From assembly GCA_007922305.1 (NCBI GenBank), contig ML677472.1, positions 1,059,814 to 1,123,813 of the forward strand: a stretch of 64,000 bases of DNA, written 5' to 3'. The notes below the pieces were generated by a model that saw only the letters and a list, made by a program, of their open reading frames with translations, was not told the origin of the DNA and searched no databases. The DNA is from Dermatemys mawii. Its lineage: Eukaryota > Chordata > Testudines > Dermatemydidae. Of the stretch, positions 48,505 through 61,079 are shown piece by piece; position 1 is the first letter of the stretch; each line of letters starts with the position of its first letter. The translations under genes were made by a program, and so were the position numbers.

Positions 48505-50541
48505 TCTCCTGCAAATGTAGGAACTGACAGGTTATCTGTTCGGTCATGAATGTTGCTCTTCAGGGCAGTCAACAAGGCACCTACCTGTTCTAGAATGATG
48601 GCAAGGGCTCCCAGTTAAGCTAAGTGGTACACTTAAGAAAGAATTGCTATCTAACACTAATTGGATAGGAATTCAGCCTCCACCTAGCACTGAGTCAATA
48701 CTTGGTGTCTTCAGAAATCCGGTCTTCATTCTGCTCCTCCCAAGGGTACTACTAGTATACCCCCTGTCAGGCAACGTTCTTCTCCACCCAGGAGAAAGGT
48801 CATGCATTGACAGTTAATTCCAGGATAACACAGCCATCCAGTCCAGGTTCACCTGAACCCCAGAGCCCTTTGCAGAGAGATAGAAAACCAGTAAAAGCAT
48901 TTTCCCTTGTTGCCCTGCTCCCTTTCTAGAGGTCACAAATCCCATTCAGGTTCTTGACCTAGATGCTGTGCCCAGTCCATTCCAGGCAGGCACAGGCATT
49001 CGCTCCACTTCCATCCATGTTTCTGTGTAGTGCTCAGATGAGCAGTGGTAAAAGCAGACACAGCTTTGCAGGTATATTTGGTTTGATGGTTTCTGTGTAT
49101 CTTCTCTGGTTTTGTGGGTGCCTTGCATGATTGGGGACCTCCAAACTACAGGATCTCACGATCCTCCAAACTACAGAATGGGCCACAAAAATCATTTTAC
49201 AATGAGCAGGACTTTTTTAAAAAGCTCTTTTGGGGGTTGGGTAGGTAAGGGCTGGGGAGTGGGAGGTACAGTGAGCTCTGGGTGGTATGGGTGGAATGTC
49301 TGTGGGTGGGTGGGAGAATGGGGAGTGGAGTCTTGAAGCATGTTTAAAAGCAACCAAAGGTTTGGGGTTTAAGATTTTTGTGTTCTCAACATATGAAACT
49401 GCTATTGCATAAGGGGACAGGACAAGGAGGGGGTGTAGCAGGGCGATGGAAAGACCCTATTCCCCAGCTGTGTGTGGGACTGAATGGAGATTCTTTTCAT
49501 CCCTCAAGGATGAATTTTTGTGGAGGGCCATGGTTCTTCATGGGGAAAGAAAGAGCAGGAAGAGAAGAGAGGTTGTCATTGTAACCCTCCTACCCCTGCT
49601 TGTCCCATGCCACCCTCAAATAAACAAAAACAAAACTGATTTGCCTGATTTGCCTTTGGTCTTCCAGTTCCAAAACGTCTTTGCCTGAAAATTTTTTCAC
49701 TGGTTATTCTTCGCATGGTTTGATAATGTGACTTATGAGAAAAAATCTCTATAAATATATATATAAAATATCATCATATCTATCTATCTATATATATATA
49801 AAATATACATATGGACATAGGAAATTATATGGCACTACACACCTTCATACCTATGTGTGGCAGCAGCCACTGAAAAAGGAGAGGATGTAGGCCAAAATGG
49901 CATGTACAGTCCTTATGAAGTTATTATTAAACAGAATGTTGTCTTGCCATTCTGGCTGGTGGAAGTGTTTTATTTCTGGAGGGAGGAGCTAAGGACTTGC
50001 GTCTGAGGAAAAAGTATCCTTGCAGGAGTGGAGGCACAAAATCATTGACAGGAATAAAGCCTGGAGACATATGCAAGGTTAGGGGCAGTATCTCATTCTG
50101 AGTAGGCAAGAGAACTTTTTGCACGCCACTATAAAAAGATGACACTTCATCTGCAGCCATTGTGTCACAGAATGGAGGTCATTATGTGAGCCCAACAATG
50201 CTTGTCCTGCCACTGCTGCCCTCTTCCCTTCTCTTCTCATGTAGCTGCTGATATTTCATTCAGAGTCTTTCATCTCAAAGCGTGCTACAGACTATACATA
50301 TAAGAGTCATTCAGTTACCAGTGACCAGTAATGTTGCCGTCTTTGAGATGGAACTTGCCAGATGGTTCACAACTTGCAAGACGGTTAGGACAGGACATGG
50401 AGAAAAATCCAGCAGCCAGATGAAACCACAGGGAAGGTTTAAACAGGATGAGCTCTATAATGACCTTGAATAATCCAGACTTTGGCTTTACACCTATTCC
50501 AAAAAGCTGCACTTCTAGCTTCATGATCCCCCTACTAGTGT
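48505..50541. other. Intergenic, nothing recognised; AT microsatellites
   Basis: No gene seen. (TA)n and (ATCT)n tracts lie at about 49745-49805, after an AATAAA at 49619. Confidence 0.45.
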
Positions 50542-50549
50542 ACTGGAGT

Positions 50550-50798
50550 CAGGGGCAGCTCCAGGCACCAGTGCAGAAAGCACATGCCTGGGGCGGTAAG
50601 CCGGAAGGGGCGGCCCGCCGGTCACTGTGAGGGCAGCAGTCAGGCCTTTCTGAGGGAGGTCCGCTGGTCCCGCGGATTCGGCAGCATTTTGGCGGCAGGT
50701 ATGTTGAAGTCGAGGGACTGGCAGACCTCCCACAGGCTTGCCGCCGAAGGCCGCCTGACTGCACGCTTGGGGCAGAAAAAAACATAGAGTTGCCCCTG
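50550..50798. mobile_element. hAT-type short element with 8-bp flanks
   Basis: Ends CAGGGGCAGCTCCAGGCACC and AGAGTTGCCCCTG are inverted. Flanks ACTGGAGT (50542-50549) and ATTGGGGT (50799-50806) match at 6 of 8 positions. GC-rich interior, 249 bp, non-coding. Confidence 0.72.
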
Positions 50799-50899
50799 AT
50801 TGGGGTAGTGGTTTAATGTTGACTCAGAGGGGAGATGCCCCTATGGACTCTCCAACATTGCTGCCATCTCCTTGCAGCTTTTCCAATCTGGTTTACATT

Positions 50900-51865
50900 C
50901 GCCAGCCAATGTGTCTTCCAACACTTAGAAAACCAATGGCCTAATACATCTCACTGTCAGGAAGAGTTTGCTATCTATTCTAAATGTTTTTTATCTTAGT
51001 TTCATCCCAATACTCCTAGTTGTACTCTTTGCCACCCAATGTAATTTCTTTTTTCCTTCGTGTGAACACCCTACAGATATGTCTAAATGCTTGTGCCCTT
51101 TTAACTCAGATGTTGCTTTCACAAAACATACATAATTAACACCTCTAGTTTTTTTGTGTCTGAGTCCCTAGTAGGGTAACCAGACAGCAAGTATAAAAAA
51201 TCAGGATGGGGATGCCTATATAGGAAACAGATCCAAAAATTGGGATTGTCCCTATAAAATCAGGACATATGGTCATCTTAGTCCCTAACTCCCTAACCAT
51301 TTCTAGTACAATTCAGCTTCCAGTTTGCTAGTAGTTGTTCTTGAAATGTGGTGCTCAGAGTTGAAATACTCTAAGTGTGCTTGCACCAGAGCCACAGACG
51401 AGAGCAATCACTTCTCTGACCCATGAAGTGATGCCTCTGCGTATACCAAAATTGTATTAGCCTTTTTTACTGCCTGTTACACTACACACAGGTGTTTAAT
51501 TTGCTGTCTGCTGTAGCTTTTCAAGGTCTTTTTAAGTATCTCTCTGTCCTAGGATTCTCCTCCCACTCCCCTTGTTTTGGATTCTTTTCCTCAGACAAGT
51601 TAGCTGTGTTTTCCTGTGATTTTCTTATCCTGCCATTTTCTTATCCTGTTATTTTCTGTCCCAGTCTCTGCTCTCTGTAGGTCTCTTTCTTATTATTTCT
51701 CTCTCCTGTCTGGTATTCATTGCTCTTCCCAAGTTACTGTCTGTGAGTTTCATTAGCCATGCCATTTACTTCCTCTTCCAGATTATTCATGAAGATTTTA
51801 AATAAGACTGGACCTGGAACAGTCCTGCTCAACACCTCCCCAGCTTCTACTTTGCCATTTGCCAG
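50900..51865 (-). mobile_element. Ancient CR1-type LINE, minus strand
   Basis: On minus, frames give a degraded RT part (FKIFMNNLEEE at about 51790-51820, where CR1 has F.IF.NDL) followed by the C-terminal region near 51000. Older and more decayed than the copy at 8.7-10.8 kb. A 105-bp TIR element is inserted at 51174. Confidence 0.5.
51174..51278. mobile_element. Small TIR element inserted in CR1
   Basis: GGGTAACCAGACAGC at the left and ATATGGTCATCT at the right are imperfect inverted repeats, with TA directly outside both. It interrupts the minus-strand CR1. Ends resemble the 54263 and 36648 copies. Confidence 0.6.
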
Positions 51866-52605
51866 CATTTCTTTACAATTCTTCAGTCAGTTCTTAGCTG
51901 CACATAGCAATTTTCATATCCTAATCACTCTGAACTGTGACTGAGAATGTGAGCAGGTCTACACATATAAAGCTGCAGTGACTCTGCTGTAACGAGTTAG
52001 TGAAGCTGTGACTATGCTGACAGGAGAGCTTCTCCCCTCGGCTTAGTTCACCTCTGTAAGAGGCAGTAGCCGTGTTGATGGGAGCAGCCCTTCCCTCGAC
52101 ATAGTGCTGTTTACATTGGATTGGTAAATCACACAAACACCTCATCAAATATTGGACCAACATCTAAGTATGTTACAACGCCTGCTTTCTCTGTAATCAC
52201 TTTTATTGTGTATCTCAGGAGCAAAAGGCAACCAAGTTTGTTGTGAATGTATTCTTCATAAATCTTCAGTGCCATCTTTTGCTCACAGTTATGTTGCACT
52301 TGGGGTTAGAGGTTAGGCTCTGAGGAGATTGTAGCTTCAGCTTCTGTGGTTGAAATGCTGACCTTATGTTAGTGATTTTCCTTCTTCTACCTTGATTTTT
52401 TTTCTTTCATTTTCCTTCATTATTCAGACCTTCATTATTCAGTACTACCATCTAGACAGTTAGCTATTTCAGGGTATGAGTTTTTCACACTCCTAACCCA
52501 CAATCAAAAACTCTTTAAGTGTATATGAGGCCATATTTTGAGCTGCCCCAGTCCCTTGCGTGCATTATCCCAAGATTCCTTCTCCTTGTATTTCTCGGTC
52601 TCCAG
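51866..52605. other. Intergenic, nothing recognised
   Basis: No conserved coding segment or repeat family seen. Confidence 0.4.
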
Positions 52606-53945
52606 CTTAAGAACAGCCATACTGGGTCAGACCAAAGATCCATCTAGCCCAGTATCCTGTTTTCTGACGGTGGCCAATGCCAGGTGCCCCAGAAGGGATG
52701 AAAAGAACAGGTAATCATCAAGTGATCAATTCCCTGTCGCTCATTCCCAACTCCTGGCAAACAGAGGCTAGGGACATTGATGGACCTATCCTCCATGAAT
52801 TTATCTAGCTCTTTTTTGAACCCTGGCCTTCACAACATCCTCTGGCAAAGAGTTCCACAGACTGACTGCATTGTGTGAAGAAATACTTCCTTTTGTTTGT
52901 TTTAAACCTGCTGCATGTTAATTTCATTTGGTGACACCCCCCGCCCCGAGTTCTTGTGTTCTGAGAAAATACCATTTCCTTATTTACTTTCGCCACACCA
53001 GTCATGAGTGTATAGACCTCAATCGTACTCCCTCTTAGTTGTCTCTTTTCCAAGATGAAAAGTCCCAGTCTTATTAAGCGCTCTGCATATGGAAGCCATT
53101 CCATACCCCTTTTCTGAACCTCTTCCAATTCCACTATATCTTTTTTGAAATGGAGCGACCACATCTGTACGCAGTATTCAATATGTGGGCATATTATCAG
53201 TTTGATATAAAATATAATATTTTCTGTCTTATCTATCCCTTTCTTAAAGATTCTCAACATTCTGTTTTCTTTTTTGACTGCCAGTGCACACTGAATGGAT
53301 GTTTACAATCCCCCAGGACCCTGCCCCCATCCAACCCCCCGCGACTGCTCCGACCTCTGTCCACACCGCTCACCCGCTGACAGCCCACCCCCTGACCCCG
53401 AATCCCATGCCCTATCCATGCCCCCAACCTCCACCCCATCCAACTGCTCCCTGCCTCCTGAATGCCCCCCAGCACCGCCTTATCCAACCCCGCCATCCCA
53501 GACTCCCCACCCCCTTACCATGCCGCTCAAAGCAGCAGGGGCTTGCAGCCCTGCCAGAGCCAGCCACACTGCTGCAATGCTGCCTGGCCGGAGCGGCAGG
53601 CGAGAGCATTGGCGCTGTGGTAAGCTGAGGCTGTGTGTGTGTGGCAGGGGGTGGGGGGGAAACGGGTGGGGCTGTGGGGGCTAGCCTCCCCACCTGGGAA
53701 CTCAGGGGCTGGGCAGGACAGTCCTGCAGGCCGTAGTTTGCCCATCTCTGCTCTAAGATCTCTTTCTTGACTAGTAACAGCTAATTTAGACCCCAATATT
53801 TTATATATATAGTTGGGAGGATGTTTTCCAATGTGCATTACGTAGTATTACACTGAATTTCATCTGCCATTTTGTTCCCCAATCACCCAATTCTGAGAGA
53901 TCCTTTTGTAGCTCTTCGCAGTCTGCATGGGACTTTACTATCTCT
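52606..53945 (-). mobile_element. CR1-type LINE, minus strand, interrupted
   Basis: The 3' tail is at 52606 (complement of GCCATACTGGGTCAGACCAA). ORF2 C-terminal codons follow, including CPHIEYCVQMWS near 53190 and LEKRQLRGSTIEVYTLMTG near 53040. After the insertion at about 53302-53750 the copy resumes with CTCTTTCTTGACTAGTAACA and TTCATCTGCCATTTTGTT. Same CR1 subfamily as 31470-32392, opposite strand. Confidence 0.75.
53302..53750. mobile_element. Partial hAT element (relative of 33314-34072) inside CR1
   Basis: The right end GGCCGTAGTTTGCCCATCTC-TG matches the end of the complete copy. The GC-rich interior with CCCCAT/CCCTGC repeats is similar. The CAGGGATGGGCAAAC left end is absent, so it is truncated or partly deleted. 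Confidence 0.6.
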
Positions 53946-54262
53946 TTTTTGTCTGTATCTGTTTCTGACTTGCTCTCATGCATACACCTCTCTCCCTTTC
54001 TCCAATTTTTATTTAAAGAGCCAGCTTCAACCACAAACTTTGCCCTCCAGAAGAGGTAGGAACTCAGGCTTGGTGGCAGCTCACAGAGCCCTATTGCTGA
54101 TGGAGTATGACACACCAGATGGTTGCAAGTACTTTACAAGATGATAAACCACTAGTCATTGCTTTCTTTCCCACTTCCCCATGCTTTAAAGGGGCAAAAG
54201 TGGGGTGGATGCTCTGTTCTCCCCCGACAGGGGCAGAGAGGAGACAGGGCCTGTCTGAGATA

Positions 54263-54378
54263 GGGTGACCAGATGTCCCAATTTTATAGGGACAGTCCTG
54301 ATTTTTGGGTATTTTTCTTATATAGGATCCTATTACCCTCCCCCATCTTGATTTTTCACACTTGCTGTCTGGTCACAC
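54263..54378. mobile_element. 116-bp TIR element with TA flanks
   Basis: Begins GGGTGACCAGATGTCC and ends TGTCTGGTCACAC, with TA on each side. It lies downstream of CLCN1 and has no coding capacity. Confidence 0.75.
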
Positions 54379-54380
54379 TA

Positions 54381-56806
54381 GTCTGAGCTCTGCTGCTTGG
54401 CTGCTGTGAAAGGTAACAGTCCACAGGATTGGTGGTGGAGGTGGGAGGGCAGTCCCTGAGAATTGGGCTACTGCCATGAGACTGCCAACCTCCCACTTCT
54501 GTTTACTTTTGTTAGTTTTAAAATGATGTTGCCTTTATGAAAAACTGGAAAAAATAAACACCAGCTCAAAAAAGAGCACGAGAGAAAGCATCTGTCCTCA
54601 AAGAGGAGGGCCAGACATAGAATACAGGGATCCCAGTGCAAGGGGAAGAATGAGCCAGGCAGGGAACCTGGAATTGCCAGGGAATTAATCAAACCCTTTC
54701 TTCCCCAGCATAACTGCCCCCAGCTGGACACAGCCAGGGCAGGTCACATTGGAGACCCCCCAGCTTCAGAAAGGGTTCTTGTTTACATGTACAAGCCTAA
54801 TTGTGAGAATTGAGGTCAAGGAGAAATTCCTACTGCAGGATTTTTACCTGCCTCTGGCACACTGCAGGGGAACCATCTGCTTAAATAAGCTTGGCAAACC
54901 CAACATAGTTGATGTCTCCCAGTTGCACAGATAGGGAACAGGACAGGAACTGGGAAACATGCTGCCTCTGGCTTTGTCATAGCCTCCAGGCAGCGAGCAT
55001 ATGGAGGTGCACCTGGCCAGGCATCAGGACATATCACAAAGTGCCTGGGCTCTCCTCTCCTCACAGCCTGATGGGTTGGATTGTGTCTGGCAGAGCCCCA
55101 GGGACTGCAACATGGTTTCTTTTATAAAAATTTGACAGAAGAAAGCTGCACAATGGCCGGGGAAATCTGCAGACTCTACAGCACTGAATTTTGCCATTGT
55201 ACTGAGAAAACCTGGCAGGGATAGTGAGTTAGCCTGGCAGTCTCTCATCTCCAAGAGTCAGGGTGTCACATGCATGCACCAAGCTGCTGCAGCGTCTGTC
55301 CTCCAGACACAGGTGAAGATGGAATTGCAAGGTGCTGCAAGCTACAATTGAGCTATAGTGACAGAGCTGTGTGGAGGGTACCCAATCCTTGAGCAGCAAG
55401 AGAGAGAGCAGTATTTAGAAAGAGGGGCCTTCCTGTGCTAGCAAAGGGGAAAGCAGGGGAGTGACTTCTCTGTGCTGTTCCTCATTTCTCTCTCTTCAGC
55501 CTGGTCCCAGCCCCCAATCCCCCTCCATTGGTGTTCTTATATTTTAAGACTGTAACTTCATAGAAATTGCTGATAGTGGTTCAGAGACAAACACATGAAT
55601 ATCTGAAAGATAGAAACATATATGCAGTCTTACTGCTCTTTACCAATGCCTTTGTGACCTTTGACCAACCCACTTCAGTCTTGGCCATTCTGCTTAAAGA
55701 CTTCAGTAAGCCAACTGGAAAGCAAGGAGTCTTTCCTCCTGTCCAATTCTTTTTTAAAGTCCTGAGTATATTAAAGAACCATGATACAGAGCAAGCAGCC
55801 TTTCCTCCCTCCCAACCATGCTTCTGGGAACAGTAAGAAACCTCCCTGTTTGTGACAGTGCTGGCAGGCCCATGAGAAGCCCCCAGCATACCTCTCACCA
55901 AGGAAAATACCAGAGGGAGAATCCAGAACAAGACCCAGTATTTCTGGACAAGAATGTTCTTAGTGTGCAGCATGGAAGAGAGACCTGAAGGGGCATGGGG
56001 TGGTGAGATTCTGAGATGGAAGTTGCTTCTAGGATACAAGTGTGTGTGAGGTGTCTGGGAAGATGGTGACCACCCTTAGAAACTGCATGCAGGAGTGTCG
56101 TGCTAATGAATGAGCCACTGTATATAAAGCTATTATTACCCCAGGGATGCTGGGTGTCTCTAGGTGCCAGGCTGGCTCAACTCACCATCTCTAGGGATAC
56201 AGCTGTGGCTGAGTGGACTGTAGAGGAGGATGTTTGGGGTCTTGCCCTCTCCTCGCACCCTTGAGAATCTGCACAATCCCCCCACCCCTGAGAATTTTCA
56301 CTAGTCAGAAATCCTGGGTTGTGGGGAGGTTCCTGCAGGAACTGTTGCGGGGTGGGGGAAGCAGAGGAAGTCATGCTGTTCTGCAGGGTGTTTGGGGAAT
56401 GGAGAAGAGGAAGGGCTGTGGCCCTCATCTGCTCCCCACCACTCTCTCACAATGGCACAATCTGTCCAGAGCATCTGCCCCTGCAGCCAGTGGTGTCCAT
56501 GCCTCATTATGGTTCCTGCTGCCTCCCCGACACAAGGTCACCATGAGTGCTGGTAGAGAAAGAGTAGGGGCCATAATCCCAGCAATCCCCGTGCCACCAA
56601 GGAAAGTCCATCTCCCCACACTCTCACATGCACCCCCATCTGTCCCAGGTAGCACAATATTCCAGGCAGTGACGGCAGCAGACAGAAGGGCTACTGCAGA
56701 TGCTGGAGCATTGACGAGAGAGTCCCCGAGCATCTCCCTGAGGAGCAGGTGTAGCAGGGCTGGCTCACTGATGGGAGTGGAGTGGGACATCCCCTCCTCC
56801 CACCGG
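54381..56806 (-). other. CLCN1 downstream side and possible 3' UTR
   Basis: No repeat family or further exon recognised. On minus the CLCN1 transcript would continue below 56807. I found no convincing polyadenylation signal close to the stop. Confidence 0.4.
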
Positions 56807-57199
56807 TTATAGGGGCACATCCTCTTCATTGTCCTCCTCCAGGTCCGTGGAGCGCAGGCTCAGGTCCTTGAGGATGTCTGAGATGTTCTCAGCAGCAGTG
56901 CCAGACAGCTCCATCTCCTCCAGCTCAGAGTCAGCAGCTGAGACAGAGCGCAGCCCCTTCCCCTCTTCACGGAAAGGCGGAGGCTGTGGGGAGGGAGAGA
57001 TGGAGGGCAGTGGGCTTCCCATCCCTGAGTCCACAGCTCCTCTCACAGGCACCACACAGCTGTCCTGCCAGCTACACACCTGTGAAACCTGGCTACTTTG
57101 CTCATTGCTGACTGAGGTCCGGTTGGTGTCACGGAAGCTGGCGAGGGGTGGACGAAGGCGGACACCAGAGCGCGTGGAGCCCTCAATTGCCTTCTGGAG
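56807..57199 (-). CDS. CLCN1: CLCN1 last coding exon and stop
   Basis: After a CCAATAG acceptor the exon reads LQKAIEGSTRSGVRLRPPLA then SFRDTNRT, close to the mammalian CLC-1 region after the second CBS domain. It continues through a diverged, Ser/Pro-rich linker (PSISPSPQPPPFREEGKG) and an acidic motif, SDILKDLSLRSTDLEEDNEE-DVPL, that parallels the mammalian ILQGPSLRSTDEEDEDE ending. The stop is TAA at 56809-56807. The exon is 393 nt, 130 residues plus stop. A GT...AG pair lies in frame inside it (see findings). CLC-1 is the homodimeric chloride channel that sets resting conductance of skeletal muscle; this tail is cytosolic. Confidence 0.93.
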   Translation of the reverse strand, partial: LQKAIEGSTRSGVRLRPPLASFRDTNRTSVSNEQSSQVSQVCSWQDSCVVPVRGAVDSGMGSPLPSISPSPQPPPFREEGKGLRSVSAADSELEEMELSGTAAENISDILKDLSLRSTDLEEDNEEDVPL

Positions 57200-57746
57200 C
57201 TATTGGAGAGGCAGAAGGTCAGAGGAACAGAGAGGAAATGAAAGGACAGCTGATAAACCACAGCACAACAGTTCAGCTATTCTCCAAAATAAGGGGGCAG
57301 GAGACTAGCCCCTGGAGAGATCAGATTTTGCATTGCTATAGTGCTTTTCATCCCACAGCACTTGGCAAACTCCATGTCACTTCAGTGTAGCCACTTCTGG
57401 GAGGGACACTGGCTAAGTGGATCTGCCACGGGCCACACAGGTAATAGCCCGTCTCTCACAAAAAGGAGTAGGGGCTCTTTAATAGTCATGTAAAGCAGAC
57501 AGGCCTTGGTTTGTTAAGGCCCCTTTTGAAAAACTCACATCCAGGAACACAGTTTCTCCCCTCAGAAGGGAAAAGGGCTAAGCCAGTGCTGCCAGGACTT
57601 GAAACTGGAATACTAAGAAATGTACTGACTGAAACTTCCATCCCAGAACTGGTTCTCGTCTGCTGTGGGATATTGCGATAACACACAGAATGTCTGGGGC
57701 TGAGCAGGAGGTGGGAGTGTCTGAATGAAAACTTGACTGTCTTTAC

Positions 57747-57833
57747 CTCTTCCAAAGCCAGCACTCCCTTCAGCTTCCCCTTACTGGTCACATAGGCATG
57801 ACTGAGGCCCAGCAAGGAGAACAAGGTGTGTGT
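57747..57833 (-). CDS. CLCN1: CLCN1 exon, second CBS domain
   Basis: The 87-nt exon reads THTLFSLLGLSHAYVTSKGK then LKGVLALEE in phase 0. It lies between TCTCACAG and GTAAAG. It forms the core strand-helix-strand of CBS2, nearly identical to mammalian CLC-1 (THTLFSLLGLHLAYVT). Human myotonia variants are known throughout this tail. Confidence 0.96.
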
Positions 57834-57914
57834 CTGTGAGAGAAAACACAAGAGAATCTCCATTACCAGTCGCACAGGGCTTGATGTCCTCAAAGGCTGG
57901 GAACGAGAGTCTTG

Positions 57915-58109
57915 GCACTAAGCCTAGGCCTGAGATCCCCTCTGGGTTCCAAAGCTAGGAGTGGGAATCCCAACTCAAATCCCTTTGGGTTTAGCATCCC
58001 CCTGGTAAGAAGCTGCCTTAGGAGTGGGAAATCTAATGCTAATCCTCGGCGGGTAGCCTCATTGCACTTGCAGGGTGGTAGCGGGACTCCAGGGGACCTG
58101 GAACTCCTG
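57915..58109. other. CLCN1 intron, nothing recognised
   Basis: Ordinary intron sequence before the repeat that starts near 58110. Confidence 0.35.
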
Positions 58110-59300
58110 GTATATACCTGTACATAAGGGGACTATTATTCCCTTACTAACACTCAGTGGGGTGTTTTGATTGTTAGCTCCCAGGACCAAAAGGGGCAGG
58201 GTCAATGGGCAATCAGGACTCTGAGTCTGGCAGTCCCCAGGAACAATGGTGAGAGGCCAATGTTCCAGGTCAGCCTGACTGACAGAGCGGGCAGGCAAAT
58301 CAAGGAGTCAGGAGGCCAGAGTGGGTCCCATCCTGTGTGTGAACTTGGTTTTGTTTGTGTGAGACAGAGAGGGGCTGAGTTAAGGAGAGAGCAGAGGCCA
58401 GAGCTGAGCTGGGCCAAATCCAGAGGGGCCAGAGCAGCAGCCCAGAGAGACAGACCCTGTGCTGGGAGCAGAGCTGCAGCCCCGAAGTTGGAGCACAGCC
58501 CAGAGAGTGCAGACCTACCCAGGGAGCAGCTGCAGGAACCAGAGGCAGAGAAGCCAGAAAAGCAGACCACAAAGCAGGTCAGTACTGGGGGAAGAGACAC
58601 AGGAGCTACCTGCAGAGCAGAGCTGTAACAGCCAGAGCCAGAGGGCCCAGGGCAGCAGCCCAGGGGGTTGGAGGCAGCAGCAGCACCAGCAGCCATGCTG
58701 AGGCAGAGTGGAGCTGAGACAAAGTGGTGGAACTGGAGCAGTCCAGAGCCTGAAAGTGTGTGGCCGCCACCAGAGGAAGTGTCCAAGTCACAGCATCCCT
58801 GCAGCACAGCTGAGAAGGAGACCTGGAACCTACCAGGAACAGACTGAACTGTCCTGACATTTGCAGAGACACTGGGTTGGATGTTCCCTGCTACCACAGA
58901 GCAGGGTGATGTGTTTTCTCTAACCTTTCTAATTTTTCCTTATTTATTTGATACACTGTTGATTAAATAATGTGCATTTGTTTTAAGTTGTATGTAACAA
59001 TCAGTGGGCCAGGGAAGTGCCCAGTGCAGAGGGAGCACCCCGGAGTGGGGACACCCTTGCCCCTGACCTAGGTAACCACAGCAGGGTTTGGGGTCGAGCC
59101 CCTCCAGGAATCCTGGGCCCAGCCTTGTTGGGGTTACAAGGACTCCACCAGACAGGAGAGTAGAAAGGGAGTCCTCAAGGGGAGGGAGGCCTTTGAGTAA
59201 AGGAAGTGGGAGCGAGGACTCAGATCCTTCCGCTAGCCCATTTCACCAGGGTAGTGCAGAAGCCAAGAGAGTTCCTCACAATAGTGGGACTATTCCCCTG
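58110..59300 (+). repeat. Unclassified interspersed repeat, CLCN1 intron
   Basis: It begins near GTATATACCTGTACATAAGG and has a GA- and CAG-rich centre (CAGAGCTGAGCTGGG, GCAGCAGCCCAG), then CCTTATTTATTTGATACACT near 58940 and GGGGAGCACCCCGGAGTGGG-like segments. It resembles an LTR with leader but no termini could be paired. Open frames in it, including a 231-codon one on minus, are compositional. Confidence 0.35.
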
Positions 59301-59873
59301 CTTACATGTAGTTAGCCCAGAGCAGCAATCCCATACAGCTCAAATATTCCTTTTATTCCTGGGACTTCTAACTACACATGATTCCCCTCAGGTCATACTG
59401 GTGCATACTTGGGATGCTTTAGGGATACCTAAAATATTCTCACACTAACTCACATCCCCACACCTGGCATATGGCTACAAGGGATCAGATCCCAGTTCAC
59501 ACAGGGGCCAGTGCACAGTGGGGTAGAGCCTGCTGTGCTCCAGGGCTGAGAGTGGGGATCCCAGCAATGATATAATCAGTGACAGACCCCTAATAAATAC
59601 AGTGATAAAGGTATGCAGACCCCATTGCATTCCGAGGCAGGGATTGTGAATCCCAGTATTCATGTGCTGAGATGGAGGTCCCTTGTCCCAGAGGGGCCAG
59701 GAATGTTAATCCCACCTCTACTGCTGCATGTGGATCTCGCAGCACTCAGACCTGCTAATGTATGAAATCCATCATTAATGTATCAGTGCTTTTACAAACA
59801 CCTCAAGTGTGGCTGCTGCTGCATTGAGTGCCTGGGAGTGGGAATCCCAGTGCTAATGTATGTATATGTAGAC

Positions 59874-60140
59874 CAGTGGTCTTCAAACTGGGGTGCGTGC
59901 ACTCCTGGGGGTGCGCGAGCCCACCTCAGGGGGTGTGCGAGATCTCACCGCCGCCGCCGATCCCACGCGGGAGACCACAGAACTCCTGCATAGGCTATTT
60001 TTGTCCTGCCAAAATGCCGCCGTGGACAGTGGAAGCTTCCGCTTTCCGCTGCAGCATTTCAGCAGACATACCCCACGGGGCCACGAGTTGCCGCCAGACC
60101 GCAGTAAGGGGCCATGGACGAAAAAGTTTGGGGACCCCTG
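59874..60140. mobile_element. hAT MITE with 8-bp flanks, CLCN1 intron
   Basis: Ends CAGTGGTCTTCAAACTGGGG and AAGTTTGGGGACCCCTG are inverted. Flanking octamers ATGTAGAC (59866-59873) and ATCTAGAC (60141-60148) differ at one position. GC-rich 267-bp interior with no coding function. Confidence 0.85.
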
Positions 60141-60462
60141 ATCTAGACAGCCCCAGAGGCTGGGAGAGGGAATTCCAACACTAATGCAATGGTTGGTGGA
60201 TCCTAGTGTGGCTCTCTGAAGCTCTTTTATGAAACTAATCTGCTCATATTCCAGAAGACTGCAGTCAGACGCTGTGCTGATGGGAGCTCAGTGAGCTCCT
60301 CAGATAGAGACGGCAACAGAGAGAGAGAGCAAGAGAGAAAAAAATGCAAAGCGAGGGGAGGGAGATGTGGAGAGGTGAGGGGATTAACCCTGGCGTGGGT
60401 TAGCACAGAGACAGACAAGTTGGAGATGGATGGACTGTAGCTGGGAGGGAAGTCAGACCCAC

Positions 60463-60567
60463 CTTGTGCAGGGAAGTCCTCTCCACTAGCTGAAAAGGGG
60501 AGGGATCTATGCAGCAGCTGTCAAAGCACACCTCCTTATTCAGCTCGTCCTGCTCCCAAGCATCTAT
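60463..60567 (-). CDS. CLCN1: CLCN1 exon leading into CBS2
   Basis: The exon codes 35 residues: [20 protein letters not shown] then [15 protein letters not shown]. Acceptor CTGTGTCAG and donor GTGGGT bound it in phase 0. Mammalian CLC-1 has [20 protein letters not shown] at this position. PFQLVE...L.K is the first part of CBS2, continued by the exon at 57747. Confidence 0.97.
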
Positions 60568-61079
60568 CTGACACAGGGAAGAGGAGATCACACTCATAGT
60601 GACCAACACTGCTCCCAGTCCATATTCCAAGCCATCCCAGGCTTCTGCTGCTGTTTCCCACTCCTTCCCATCTGCTGCCCCCAATATATTATTCCTCTGA
60701 GGTTTCCCATCCCTCCAGCATGAGCTGGGGCCTCCCTTTGAGACCATGATGTTTCTGAAGCCACTAGAGGTGCCATTGATTGAGATGCCCCCATCAAGAG
60801 TGACACATAGTGAGACAAGTAGCCAGGAAGGAGAGGGCTTCCCCAGGCCTGCTTAGAGGGGATGAGAGTTCCCTGTCTCTCCTTCCTGAGCTCTCTCTGC
60901 CCCAGTTACTCCAGGATAGGCTGCCCCATTTCCATGGGATGAGTGGATAGTTTCTCTCAGGATGGCCTCTCCTTGTAGCATATGAGCATATCTTGGCCAC
61001 TGGACCTTCCTAGGAAGGAGACAGCTTCCAGGGATGAGAGGAGAGATCAGCCAGCCCCCCTCTCCTCATCCAGACCTAC

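Noticed and set aside
58202..58897. Minus-strand open frame of 231 codons in the CLCN1 intron
   Set aside because: CAG/CTG-rich repeat sequence. It does not match any CLCN1 part and has no splice context.
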